Assembly (NCBI GenBank): GCA_964058845.1
Contig: CAXKVR010000003.1
Coordinates: forward strand, 278,501 to 342,500
Direction of reading: 5' to 3'
From: Carex sylvatica
Lineage: Eukaryota; Streptophyta; Magnoliopsida; Poales; Cyperaceae
DNA: 64,000 nt
In this document: one piece after another, positions 1 to 12,249 of the stretch
Position numbering within the stretch: position 1 is the stretch's first letter
How the letters are laid out: each line of letters opens with the position of its first letter
Notes under the pieces: generated by a model
Told to the model about the DNA's origin: nothing
The model's database searches: none
The model's input: the letters and a program-made list of their open reading frames with translations, nothing else
Made by a program: the position numbers and the translations under genes

Positions 1-1030
1 GACTTAATCGTGTTGTTCCCTTACGACATCAAATGACCTTTCAATTGTTAACAATGAAAAAATGAACTTTCAACAGTTACAATTTATTGTATAAATCATT
101 ATATTGGACAATTCAAATATCTAATAGTGTAAATATAAATTCAGTATTAATTGTAGGTATAACAGCGTAACTATAAACATTATGTAAAAAATTGGTGCTA
201 GGCTTGGGCACAGACGCAAGTGTGGTTTTGATGTTTTTTTTTATCTCTAAAATGCAACTACTATTTATTATTATAAGTAGAAAAATATTATTTGTTTTGT
301 AAAAAAAAAGAATACAAGTTGTAAACTAGTTGGAGGACAAATTTAAAAGATTTTGCTTGGTATTCTTCTTTAGTACTTGCCAATTGCCATATATACTTTT
401 GTACTCTTCTCTTGGTGCTAGCATTAATTAATATTAATTTTTCTACTCTTTTTTTTTGTAAATAATAAAAAGTATGGATTTGAATGCCAATTTATGCTCA
501 AATGAATTATTCAGACACTAGTCGGCCGAAAAAAAGGCAAATGCAATTAAAATTTATGGGGATATGGAATATGGTTTGCACACATAATTGTCAGTGTTGT
601 ATTCATGTTTGAGCTTGACATCCCCATATGGTCCAATTTTTGAGTGCAGACTCAGATTTTTGTTATTTTTCAGAGGATGGTGTTATAAAAAAAAAAAAAA
701 AATCAAGACTATAAATAGTGATTATAACGCTATAACTTTTAAAATTTGAAAAAGCTATAGCACAATCATAGCTAGCTATTTAGAATCATAATAAAAGAAA
801 AGCGGTCAATAGCATTATAGCTTTTGAGATCCTAAAAAGCTATAGCATAACTATTGCGTAGCTATTTAGAACCTTGAAAAAAAACACTATGGACATGGAA
901 TAAGTTTGAACTTTATATTAATCAATCATCCTAATTATTTTGCTTGAAAAAAAATTGTATTAAACTTTAATTGAAATGAAAATTCTCAGAAACCCAACAT
1001 GCTTAATAAAATACTCAAACCAGTGCAATC
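1..1030. other. AT-rich gene-free stretch
   Basis: No ORF with coding character on either strand. The sequence is AT-rich with A and T homopolymers. Around 715-875 there are several diverged copies of a GCTATAGC/GCTATTTAGAA motif, which may be a decayed MITE. Nothing else is supported. Confidence 0.5.
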
Positions 1031-1031
1031 C

Positions 1032-2000
1032 AATTTGTATAAACCGAAATTTTTATAAAAAAAACAACAAATTACAAAATCTACCATAGTTTCGATTGAA
1101 TTCTGAAAACTACCCAATTCAGTTATCAAATAACCGGATTTGGCCCTTCTTTCCGCTGACTGGGTGACTGGACTTGGAGAAATGGTCCGGTTATTCAATA
1201 ACCGGAAATCAGAAATATGTTCGGTGATTTACTAACTGGTTATAGGTCCGGTTATTGGATTACCGTAAGTTGGAGATTTTTTTTTTTATATAAAACAGAA
1301 ATTAAAAAAAATTATTTTTTGTATTGAAATATTAGAAATGTTGAATATATTTCTTTGAAAATAGATGAAATACAATATAATTTGATTTATTAGAAAGACT
1401 ACAACAAATAACTCGGATCAATATTTTTCATATCGGGTTTTTCGCAGCTGTAAGAAAAATTAATATATTTCTTTATGTGTTATTGAAAAAAAATCAATTT
1501 TTTTAATATTTCAATACAATTTTTTTAATTATATTGTATTTCATCTAATAAATTAAATTATATTGTATTTCATCTAATAAATTAAATTATATTGTATTTC
1601 ATCTAATAAATTAAATTATATTGTATTTCATCTAATAAATTAAATTATATTGTATTTCATCTATTTTAAAAAAAAATATTCAACATTTCTAATATTTCAA
1701 TACAATTTTTTTTTTAAATTTCTTTTTTATAAAAAAAGAGAGGCAAAATCTCCAACTTACGATAATCCAATAACCGGACCTATAACCGGTTAGTAAATCA
1801 CCGAACATATTCCCAATTTTCAGTTATTGAATAACCGGATCATTTCTCCAAGTCCGATCACCCAGTCAGCAGAAAGAAGGGCCAAATTTGGTTATTTGGT
1901 AACCGGATTGGGTAGATTTTGAAATTCAATCGAAACTGTGGTAGATTTCGTAATTTGTTATTTTTTTTTAGCATTTATAAAAATTTCGGTTGTATAAATG
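1032..2000. mobile_element. Foldback element with long terminal inverted repeats
   Basis: The left arm (about 1035-1350) and the right arm (about 1670-1998) are inverted copies of each other. Both carry ACCGAAATTTTTATAAA at the outer edge, then a shared block with GGCCCTTCTTTC and several CCGGTTATT motifs, and GAAATATTAGAAATGTTGAA toward the centre. Arms of roughly 300 bp with no coding sequence fit a Mutator-like MITE or foldback element. The centre is a 29-bp tandem repeat. A clean target-site duplication could not be fixed, so the outer ends are approximate. Confidence 0.8.
1520..1665. repeat. 29-bp tandem repeat, about five copies
   Basis: The unit reads ATTATATTGTATTTCATCTA followed by ATAAATTAA and is repeated almost perfectly about five times. 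It forms the loop of the surrounding foldback element. The last copy runs into an A-rich tract. Confidence 0.85.
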
Positions 2001-2339
2001 TAGATAGAAAATGTAGTTGAAAAACTTTTGCAAAAGTTTTGATGTGAAATGCTATTTTCTTTTTGCAATTTTTGCAATTGTAAGAGTGGAGATGTTCTTA
2101 GAATGTAAGATTATGAGTTAGCGTGTTTGTTCATATATCAAAAAGCACAGAAGAGAAAAATCAGAAGCTGATGATCTCATCAAATAAAGAAGAATGGGAT
2201 AAAAGATGTCGGTGAAGTGAAAGATATGGTAATTGATTTAGAGAAATAGGGACATGATAAGTGGTTGGTAAAGTGAAAAATATTTTTTAGAAACCATAAA
2301 TAAAAGAAAGTAGATTTTATTAAACCAATTTGATTGTTT

Positions 2340-2462
2340 TGTAAAAATCATAAGAATTGAGATGTTATTTCGGCCATTTTGGTCCCAGTCGTTTCCACAT
2401 ATTTAAAATTGTGAAAATACCTCGGACCGAAATGACATTTCAGTTCTTATGATTTTTGTAAA
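2340..2462. mobile_element. Short hairpin MITE
   Basis: An imperfect palindrome. The left arm has TAAAAATCATAAGAATTGAG then TTTCGGCC. The right arm has GGACCGAAATGACATTTCAG then TTCTTATGATTTTTGTA. A related hairpin lies at 21975-22137, so this is a dispersed family. Confidence 0.6.
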
Positions 2463-2834
2463 AAAAAAAGAAGAAGTACTATGTTGGTTTCATAAAATTC
2501 TTTTTTTTTTAATTATGGTTTATAAAAAAAAAATCTAAAGTGAACGATGTAGTAGTTGATTTACAGAGAATATTTTTTAGATGAAAGATGAGATTCAAAC
2601 TTCTCAATTTTATACATGTGCTTAATTTCATTTGATTTTTAAAAATACAACTTTTCATATGCAAAGAGTATTATCTTAACTTCTAAATCAAAGATAAATT
2701 TTTAGAGAGAATTTCAAAAACTCATGCATCCTCTTTATATAAGATCTTTGATTAAGATGAAATAATATGAGCTTCTTTTACTCATTATATTTGAGAAAAG
2801 AGTATGGTTAAAATCACTATTAGTTTTGTAATTC

Positions 2835-3155
2835 AATCATATTCCATATTCTTATCTTCGTTTTAAAAGTCCAAACAATTGTCCAAACTGCTTAACATTA
2901 TATTCATATTAAAATATGGCTGGAGACCAAATTTTATATTTTTTTTGAAACTTTTTTAATTATTTTTTTAGACAAGTATGAAATCATTGTATTGGATGGT
3001 CCAGCACCATTTGCAATGATTTTGTATCTATCTAGATAAAATCCAAAAATATAAAATTTGATCTCCAAGCACATTTTAATATAAAATGTATGTTGAGAGA
3101 TTTGTATCGACTATTTAGACTTTAAAAACAGAGATACAAATATAGAGTATAATTG
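2835..3155. mobile_element. MITE family A, copy 1
   Basis: Inverted-repeat element whose arms contain GGAGACCAAATTTTATATTT on the left and TATAAAATTTGATCTCCAAG on the right, with a central GGACCATCC-like segment. Other copies of this family lie near 37.5, 38.6, 39.1, 46.2 and 56.8 kb. It has no coding capacity. Confidence 0.7.
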
Positions 3156-4036
3156 AAGCATAAAATTAACATTAAATTTTAACTCTATTATTGAGAAATT
3201 GTCTCTTTCTTCTGTGTCATCTTCAAGGACGGTATCATTTTAGTCCTTTTCCTTTGTACTTTATTTTTAGCAAATATCCTTTTCGGCCTTTTTTTTTATT
3301 TCATTTTTTTGAAAAAAAAATCTAAAACCACAACTTGTGTTTTACTCACTTATTGGGATATTTTCTCATATATTCATAAGTAATGTTCATGCCATACAAT
3401 TATTATATGAATTTATGTATAAAGATGTTCATATATTTGTACACACATCTAATATGCACGCTAAAACATTAATTGTACGATTCAATTTTAAATACCAAAA
3501 AACTTAAGTACTATTATAAGCAGGGGTTGGAGTCAAGTTTTCAGACAATGGAGGTCGAATATGAATGGGGTCAAGTATATAAAAAATTTCTACTATAAAT
3601 GGGAGTCAATTTCACACTGTCCATAATATTTTAGTTTAAACTATATGCAAATAGGGTCTAAATACAAAAAAAATGAAAATAAATAGGGTCAATTAATCCC
3701 CATTCATTGACTGTGTATTCACCTATGACTATAAGTATAAATTCCTGATTATAAAACTTTAGACGACGATAGTTCAAATTTAAACACTTAATTATACAAC
3801 TTTATATACCAGAAAATTTTAGCATAAGAACTAACTATATATAACTATATACACTAGCAATTCAAACACTACACAATTGAAATATAAAACACATGATAAT
3901 TCATGTGTTAGGGTTTAGCTTTACTTTTATAAGCTGTGCTCCATAGAACTACAATGTAGAGGGAAGGAACAGAAAAGAAGAAGAAGAAATTAATAATTTA
4001 TTATGTCTATATTCCAAATCAGTGACAAAACTCATA

Positions 4037-4277
4037 GGGTGTATTTGGGTGACACAGAAATAGCGTTAATCCAGGAATAACTGCTATTTTTGACTAGCTA
4101 TTATCAACACAACACGTTTGGGTGAAAAAAAATAATATAAAAATGATATTCTCAACAAAGAAATAGCTCGAGTTAGCTACTATTTCGCTATTCCTATAAA
4201 ATGTTGGGTTAGCGGCTCTTACGAACCCAAAAATAGCTGCTATTATGAGCTATTCCTTAATTCATCCAAACACATCC
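4037..4277. mobile_element. Small MITE with GGGTGTATTTGGGTG ends
   Basis: The left end GGGTGTATTTGGGTG matches the inverted right end CATCCAAACACATCC with two differences. Inside, AATAGC and GCTATT motifs are arranged as inverted repeats. The flanks share only ATA, so the superfamily (PIF/Harbinger or hAT) is not settled. Confidence 0.6.
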
Positions 4278-6283
4278 ATAGATTTTGTACGACCACTGTT
4301 TTCTCATGGCCACCCTCATGTTTCTCTTCGATTTTTTTTTTATAGAGCAAGTGGACGACTTCAGTTAGGTTCAGTTTGGTAGCTTCTCACCTTCTCTCTC
4401 TCTTCTCTTTCTTTTAATGATCGGCTTTTGGAGCACAGTCTTTAGTACGAAACCCAAACAATCAATAACAAATCTAAAACTTATACCTTATAGTCTCCTT
4501 ATATATAAAATAAAATAATATAACGATGTCAAAACTCGAATGGAGAAATTCTTTATGGATATATAAATAGTTAAATAGCTTAACCTTCAACCTTGAAAAA
4601 AAAAAACATTTATAGTATTAATTTTCTAATTCCATCATGCAAACAGTTCAAATTAAAGTGATCCAAATAGAGTAACCGGAGACAAATAGAAATAAAAGAT
4701 AACTGAAAATTTCAAACTAAATCTTAAAATCCAAGAGTAAAACGGAAGTGTTCTTAAGTTCATTAAGTTTTTTGTGATTAATTTTAAAACTTATTGAATT
4801 AGCTTCAAACGACAAATTTGAACTGTTGAAACTCATCCATCTTACGAGTAATGTGTTAAATGTAAAAATTGAAACTTTCGAATTAATTTAGTATATATAA
4901 AATCAAACAGTCAAAATTAGAAGATTTAAAAACCCAAACCAGAATAAATCAAATGCAATTCCAATTTCGAAGCATAACTCAAGTCATGTTTGGCACAGAC
5001 AGGGCAGAGGATGGAGGAAGAAAACAAAAGAAGTGACAAATAGGTGAGGTAAGAGAAATGCAAGTGAGGAATCGAGGACGATGCTCATGCTCCTGTGGGT
5101 GGGGCCCCACCATGGCGTCAATTCATTCCTTACCTTTTTTTTTTTTGAGGTAAAACCCGTAGGTGTGATTCATTCATTACCTTTGTATTGTTCGACGAAG
5201 CTCATTTTAGACCAGTCGTTTTTGTACACGTGGCTGTGCCAGAACCTCTATTTCCCACCTTGGGCTTTAGTACGCCGGCCGCTCACGTGCATCTATATTT
5301 TCTTTTCAGATAAGGCTCCGTAAAATTATTATACAGCACGCCAACTGCCAACAGCCAACAGCATCAATGTATATATATATACAGAGAGAGATTTTAGTTC
5401 ACATTTCAAACTAATATATGTTTAAAGACTTTTGAAAATCACTGTTTTTTATAATAAAAATAAATAAATAATTCTCAAAAACAGTGATTGGTTCCCAAAT
5501 AAAAAGCAAATAATTTTTGCTTAATAATGATTACAGATATTAGTTGACATTTGGAAAATTCGATTAAAAACTATATGATATACATTACTTTTCGTATGAT
5601 AAATCTCTGATGGATAATTGTGCACAGTTTTCCCAACGCTTAATTTCTAGATGGCTATAGGTATAACAATCTTGATGATGAAAGAGACTGTTGATTTTAC
5701 CAATTCTTATTTAAATAAATGGGATTTAAACAAATTAATTTGAGATTTTTTACAATATTTTTCAAGTAAATGTCCAAAAAAATTAAACACAATTAATTAT
5801 GTATATATTGTTAGAATTAGATATTAGTTTTATATCAATTTCATAAAATTTGTTTTTTTATATTCCAGCAAAAACCACTTGATTAATATATATATTATTA
5901 ATTTTAAGTCATTGATATATGATATTATCATTTTTAATACTTATGGCATGCATAAAATATACACATATTTCAGTTGTTGGATTTCAAAATCATAAGTTAT
6001 TTTTTATTATTGTGGAAATAAATGAAAAAATACACATAATTACTTATTTTATTTATAAATGCGACAAAATTGCACTAACCAGCAGGTGTCTTCTCCTAAT
6101 TTGTTACTGTATATGTTTTTAATATGCATGTCCCTCATATAGTAGGAGCTAAGCAATGTAATTCTGAAATAAAAACAAAAGAATAAATGGCCTTTGTTTT
6201 TATTTGGTAATTAGTAACTTTCTAATAAAGCAAAACTCTATCCAAAATACTCTTGCTGAGTAAAGAAATAAATGCTTGTTATT

Positions 6284-6535
6284 TCTATATATACATAAAG
6301 CAAAGCTGAGGCTGAGGCTGAGAGCTCAACCTATTCCTTTCTCTGCTTTCTTTCAAGTCAAAGACAAGGAAAAGAAAAGGGAAAGACAACTGAAAGGGAA
6401 GAAAGAAAGAAAGGAAAAGGAAAAGCAAAGAGGACCAGAGAATTAGATGAACAAATCTGATTCTAAATGAGCTCATTTGTTGGATCTATCAGTGCTTTTT
6501 AGCACTTAATTTTACCAGCATAGCATGTGAAAAGG
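6284..6535 (+). promoter_or_regulatory. Putative core promoter and 5' UTR exon of the LOL1-type gene
   Basis: CTATATATACA at 6285-6295 resembles a TATA box. It is followed by a purine-rich leader. A donor-like AAAAG/GTGATT near 6532 and an acceptor-like TTATGCAG near 6755 could remove a leader intron before the ATG at 6851. This is inferred only from signal matches. Transcript data would be needed to fix the start site. Confidence 0.35.
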
Positions 6536-6850
6536 TGATTACACTATACCCTCTTTGTTGGATCTATCAAGTCTGGATTTAAATTCTGTATGATACTTTT
6601 TGTTTCTTATGAAAAAAGGAAGGTTAAAATGCTGCTTGTGTTATCAGTTTTTTAGTACCAGTATGTTTTTAGCATGAAAGTATCAGTATATTATTTTCCC
6701 CTTCTTGTTCTTTGTTTTATTTTATTACTTTTCTCCCTTTATATTCTTATGCAGAGTTGTTTGAACAATTGGCAGATCCTGGTTCCAATTTAGCTTGAGC
6801 TAATTATCAAAAAAATTTAAGAGCTGAAGTGAAAATCAGATTAAAAGGCA

Positions 6851-8560
6851 ATGCCAGTTCCATTGGCCCCATATCCTGCTCCAGTTCCTCTTACCCCACC
6901 AGCAACTGGTATATTCTATTCTCTCTCTTTTTATAAACATTGAGAAATCTAACTTCAATTTTCCTTGTATATATTTTGGATAAGACTTTGTCTATTTTTC
7001 TTACATAAATAATTATCCTCTTGTTACTTGATAAGCTTGATTTCTGTGGATAATTTTCTCAAACCAACACAGTATATGTTTGAATATATATATCCTGTGA
7101 TGTTTGTAGAGTTGTTAAGTTTTTGCAATGAAGCAATGATTTTAAGTGAAGTTACTTTTCTAAATTTAGGAGCACAAAGCCAACTAGTTTGTTCGGGTTG
7201 CAGAAACCTACTTCTATATCCAATTGGTGCAGCCTCTGTTTGTTGTGCTGTGTGTAGTGCCGTCACGTCAGTTCCCCCACCAGGTAAACATTTCTCAAGA
7301 TGAGTCAGCTTAAGTGGTTTCACAGTTTCCTGTTTACATTATGAAAATTAATGGATTATAGCCAAATCACTTAAAAGAAAAGAAACTTAGAGCATTCGTT
7401 GAATTAGCAAAAAATGTCATATAGGAGCATAGCAAGTACTTGGGATTCTGCAAATTAAGAGAAAAAATAACTAATGAAATGCATTTTGTGGATAAATTAT
7501 ATTTAAATTTTCTTTATGATTGAAGAACACAAAAAACTTACTTAGGTTTCATGTAGGAAAAGGAAAAGAAATGATGGAGCTAAATACCAAAATCAAAGGA
7601 AACAATAAAAGCACCATATATGTGCATCAAACGGAACCTAAACCATAACATACTTAAAATTACGTGTTCACGAGAGAAAAAGTATCCAGAGACACATTTT
7701 CTCAATGAAACCAACAAAACTAAAGAGCAAATGGGGATTCCTTTTCCAAAGAACAACATACTTTGGATTCATATTTTCTCAGAAAGATTATGACACATTA
7801 CAAATTTTGCCAATTCTATGTATTTTTGAGAGCAGGAACAGAGATGGCACAGTTGGTATGTGGAGGCTGCCACACTCTTCTAATGTATATACGCGGAGCA
7901 ACAAGTGTGCAGTGTTCATGCTGTCATACTGTTAACCTTGCCCTTGAAGGTACATCCCATTAATTCATATCTTCACAACTAATTATGTTTTATCTGAAAT
8001 AATTAATCTCTCTCCTGTTATTCTGGTGGTGAATATTCAGCAAATCAGGTAGCACATGTGAACTGTGGTAATTGCCATATGCTGCTCATGTACCAGTATG
8101 GAGCCCGATCTGTCAAGTGCGCTGTTTGCAACTTTGTTACCTCTATTGGGGTTGGTTTACATTTTGCACATTTCACATTTAAATTTTCAAATCTTACTGG
8201 ATATAATGTCAAATATATGAAAACCTTGGTTCCTTAAGTACAAAATTATCCATCAAAGAAGGTTAGAACTAGAACTGGTTTGGGTATTGTGCTGGTCTGG
8301 TACCCTGCCAACCAAGTGTGCCTGTACTTGCTGCATGCTGATGGGTACCAGTACAACATAAGATGATCATCGTTATACCAAGAACTGAACATTCAAATTT
8401 TCCAGTAGATAACCAAGCAAGGGGTATTGCATTCTTGCAGAATATGTAATCCTCACACTAATTTTTGTTGAAGTTTATCTCAGAATCTGTACCACGACTA
8501 ATTGATTTAATGACGATCCTACAGGCATCACCAAGCTCAGAACAGAAGACTAGCAGTTAA
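6851..8560 (+). CDS. LOL1: LSD ONE LIKE 1 (LOL1)-type zinc finger protein
   Basis: A five-exon gene: 6851-6908, 7170-7283, 7836-7949, 8041-8150 and 8525-8560. All introns are GT-AG and phases agree throughout, giving 143 residues. Three zf-LSD1 domains are visible, each with a CxxC...CxxC pattern: [13 protein letters not shown]...CCAVC (about residues 25-50), [20 protein letters not shown]...CSCC (63-88) and [20 protein letters not shown]...CAVC (102-127). Exons 2-4 encode one finger each. The [11 protein letters not shown] start and the short polar tail match the LOL1 branch. In Arabidopsis, LSD1 and LOL1 act in opposite directions in reactive-oxygen-triggered cell death. They are thought to work as zinc-dependent scaffold or transcription-related proteins. 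The role here is inferred from family membership. Length is close to known LOL1 proteins (about 150 residues). Confidence 0.93.
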
Positions 8561-8899
8561 ATTTCCACTGGAAATTTTGTTAAATTTTTTTTGTATCAGA
8601 GGAGACTACGCTTACCTACAGAGAATTTGTATAGAGACTTCTCCTCCGGGAGAGATAATTTCTCTTCAACTTGCCGAATACACCAGTTTCTTTCTGTAAT
8701 TTTTCTTCTTCTTGTTTTTTATTTTTTATTTTTGTTAATTCAGACTGCTGAGGTGTGTTTGCTGTTTGCCGATAGACTGTAGAGTTGCTTTCTTTTTGCA
8801 GTCTTATCAAGTAATTCTCAATATATAATGTATGGAATAAATTAACACTGCCTGGCTGTATCCCTTGTATGTATTCTGTAATGAAGGTTCTCATTCCAG

Positions 8900-10590
8900 T
8901 CATCTAATTTTGGGTTCCAAAAGCAAGTTAATGTTTTCCTTACATTTTTATACTATTCTTTGGTAACTATTTTCTTCTGGTTTTCCTTACATTTTACATT
9001 GGTAAAGTCCAATTAGCTGTGGACCCCTCAATCCAGCACCTAACCTGATGGAGGAATTAGAATTGAATTACTAATATACCAGATTAGGCTTGCCATTAAC
9101 CAAGCCAAACAGACACCCACCCACCTACACACACACACACACTAAATATCAATGCATAAGGACAACGCGGTTCTCTTTCTAGATAAATGGAGACTTCAAA
9201 CAAAACGACAGCATCAATAAGTTAGAGAAGAGGAGGATTACAGTACCAGTATCTTATAGATTTCGTATGTTATCACCACCTTAACATTTTGAAGAGTTTT
9301 GCTAAATACTAACATTAGCATTAACAATAATCATAGCTTTTCATTTCAGAATGGATGATTCCAGTTGTTCAATGTGATATAAATTTCAAAATCTTATACG
9401 ATACCAAGTTTCACTATTTTAAAAAATTTATATACTATTTTTTTCAGAATTTTGAAAAAATGGCCCTATTTGATATGCAAATATATGTATCATTACAATT
9501 TTAGTGACTTCTTTCAAAAATCCAAAAAATAGTAAAAAAAAAATATAAAAAATAATAAAATACAAGATTTTGATATTTAGATCTCGTTCATTGGCTTAGA
9601 TAGACCTTTCAAAAAGGAAAATACATAATGTGTACCGATTAGCATTACGGATGAAATGCTATATATATTTAGTACATTAGCCTGACTTAAAGTTTTAAAA
9701 TTCAAATTAATGACGTATTCGAAATTCTTGAGTCATTTTTTTTAACAATCCATGGATTTGCATAAAAATATTTGAATTTTAGTTCATTAATTAACTTTTT
9801 CCCCTTTTATTTTATTTTTGTGAACCAGAGTTGACTTGTTTGACTACTTCCATGGATAAGGTAATTGGTAGGCTGCTATTGCTTGCAAGTGCAACTGCAT
9901 GAGATTTAGTTTTACTGTTTTAGACAGCTGTGGTAGACCCATACCTATTTTCAGGTGGGAATAGCATTTAATTAGCCAGATAATTAAAAATTGTCAGCTA
10001 ATTAAAGTGGTTCATGTTTGGTCAAATTAAACAAAATAAGTCACTATTTCTTAGGTCCCACATTATTTTTGTGTGTTCATTGTTATATTTCAATGAGAGA
10101 GTGATAGCATTGATAAGGTTCAACTGTCATAACACTATTCCAGTAAATTTTCATTTAATTAACAGTTTAACACCCTTTGTAACTGCTAGTTACAAGCACT
10201 GTATAGAAGCAATAATAGTTCGAATTATGGACAGTAAAATTGGTAGTTTGAAAAGGGTTCTCTATTATTTTCCCACATCAAGTTAAATTTTAAAACGTTG
10301 AAATTGTTCAAAATTTCAAATATATAATAGTGTTATTAATGATGAAATATGAATCAAAATTTTACAACTCAATCAGTATATTTGGTTATAAAAAAACAAA
10401 AAAAGGTTTTAAAATGAAATTGCTTAATAATCCGGGCCTGGGTTCCTACTTACTAGTCTGAACTTTCATGGGAAAGCCCAATTAAAGTAAGCCTTTTAGG
10501 CTATTAGACCATACCATCAAACAAGCCCAAATTTTCTTTTGTGGCATATATAAATAAATTAAATTAATTAAATGTATGACTTGGCGGATA
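8900..10590. other. Gene-free stretch downstream of the LOL1-type gene
   Basis: The LOL1 3' UTR probably ends near 8840-8900 (AATAAA at about 8837). Beyond it is AT-rich DNA with a short CA microsatellite near 9125. The 90-codon ORF at 10014 has no recognisable features. I see no gene. Confidence 0.5.
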
Positions 10591-10604
10591 CCTAATTTTC
10601 AGAA

Positions 10605-11563
10605 GGGAAAATTTCCAGTGTACCCATGTAAACTTCTCAAATAGCCAATATCCCATGAAAACATCATAATATCCTATATCCCCATGAAAACTTTAAAAAA
10701 TTGCTTCCATCCCCTTTTATTCATTTAACTTTTTATTTAGCTATTTTAAAAATTAAATGGACAAATATACCCTCATCTCTTCCAAATAACCCATTCCATT
10801 TTAAGAAAAACCCAAATTCTGATTTTGCTGAAGAACTTTTATTCTGTACGATAAGAGTAGATTAGAACTTAGAAGTAATACACTATTGACTGCCTTCCTA
10901 TTGCAAATTCAGAGACGAAATTTTTTACATCCTAAATAGACTATAATAATTTTCAAATAAGAAAAGAGGAGGAAAATAATATCTAATGTTTTAATGAAAA
11001 TCAGAAAACATGGATCTGGTGTTGTTGGTTATTATTATAAGAAATCTGACATAGGTGTTGAATTTGAATCTGACTTAGGCATTTAAATGGGGATCTGTTC
11101 ATGAATTTGGTTGTTCACGAGATTTGGTTACTGTTATATGAAATCAACACCATAACTCATTTTTAGTCGAAACCTAAGTGCAAATATTTGATCTCTCTTC
11201 CTAGCACCCCCTCTCCTGAAAAATGCTATATGGATACAGACGACAAGAGACTTACATTTATTTGCAATTTTAAAGAAAAGTTCAATGGTGTATTACTCCT
11301 AATCTACTTTTATTGTAAGAATAAAAATTCTTCAACAAAATCAGAAATTTGGATTTTTTTTTTTTAAATGCCATAGATCATTTGGAAGAGATGAGGGTAT
11401 ATTTGTCCATTCAATTTTTAAAATAACTAAATAAAAGGTTAAATGAATAACAGGGGATGGAAGTAATTTTTTAAAGTTTTCATGGGGATATAGGATATTA
11501 TGATGTTTTCATGGGGATGTTGGCTATTTGAGAAGTTTACATGGGTACACTAGGAATTTTCCC
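10605..11563. mobile_element. Mutator-like foldback/MITE with 9-bp target duplication
   Basis: The left arm from GGGAAAATTTCC and the right arm ending GGAATTTTCCC are inverted repeats of about 280 bp. They share CCCATGAAAAC, ATACCCTCATCTCTTCCAAA and, toward the middle, GTAATACACTATTGA-type segments. Immediately outside lie TTTTCAGAA (10596-10604) and TTTGCAGAA (11564-11572). This is a 9-bp duplication with one mismatch, as Mutator-like elements make. No transposase is encoded, so it is non-autonomous. Confidence 0.85.
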
Positions 11564-11689
11564 TTTGCAGAAATAGTACGATCATAATTGGTATTGTCAA
11601 TGTTCAGGCTTAAAATGGAGGCGTCCGGTTCTATTTCTGTAAATAGGATCGATGTTCGGCTTGAAAGCGGGATATTAACATGGATCCGT

Positions 11690-11870
11690 ATCCTCTCAGG
11701 TACCTGACTCAACCCAATTGAAACGGATGGCCCAGATTTACTCTCAGCTGGTTCTTTCTCGAGATGGCAGTATTATTTGTGCTTTGAGATTCGTGCCAAG
11801 TTAAAAAGAACAATTTTGGGCCGTCCAATTAAATTGTACTCAGTCCAGTAACCTTAGGCCGGGGATGTGA
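11690..11870. repeat. Dispersed repeat, copy 1 (related to 37195-37390)
   Basis: Shares AGGTACCTGACT, CAATTGAAACGGA, TTTGTGCTTTGAGAT and the CAGT(C/A)AGATAACCT-like end with the segment near 37.2 kb, in the same orientation. Neither copy has coding capacity. The family is unknown to me; a decayed MITE is the simplest reading. Confidence 0.6.
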
Positions 11871-11872
11871 AT

Positions 11873-12218
11873 TCATGTTAACATTGCCATTGTTTTCATT
11901 TTGAGCCTAGACACTTGCATATGATCAACACCTGTCATATTAATTGTTATAAATTAAACATCCGTTATCTCATGTATTTAATTATTTATTTTTCAATCAA
12001 TCTCATAAACAAAAAAAATCGGCCTAACAGCTCAACCACTATCAAATTTTCCAGGCTGGGAAAACCAAAATCTAGGTTTCTTTGAGGCCCATCTTTCTTT
12101 ACATATTAAACTCTGGGAAAGGAGAGATTAAATGTTACAACAAGCGCCTTACTAAATTGCACTTCCTTGAGCCACTTTAGGCCCTTTTTTGTTCTTAATT
12201 TGTTGTATACATACATAC

Positions 12219-12249
<31 letters not shown>

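Larger units (their letters stand above)
2001..6280. other. Gene-free stretch with small MITEs
   Basis: No ORF here has coding character. Recognisable content is a short hairpin at about 2340-2462, a MITE at about 2835-3155 and a further MITE at 4037-4277, each listed separately. The rest is AT-rich DNA. The block at about 4980-5330 is locally less AT-rich, but its 80-codon ORF has no family features. Confidence 0.5.

Noticed and set aside
7024..7323. 99-codon minus-strand ORF over LOL1 exon 2
   Set aside because: It is antisense to a confirmed coding exon and crosses its intron boundaries.
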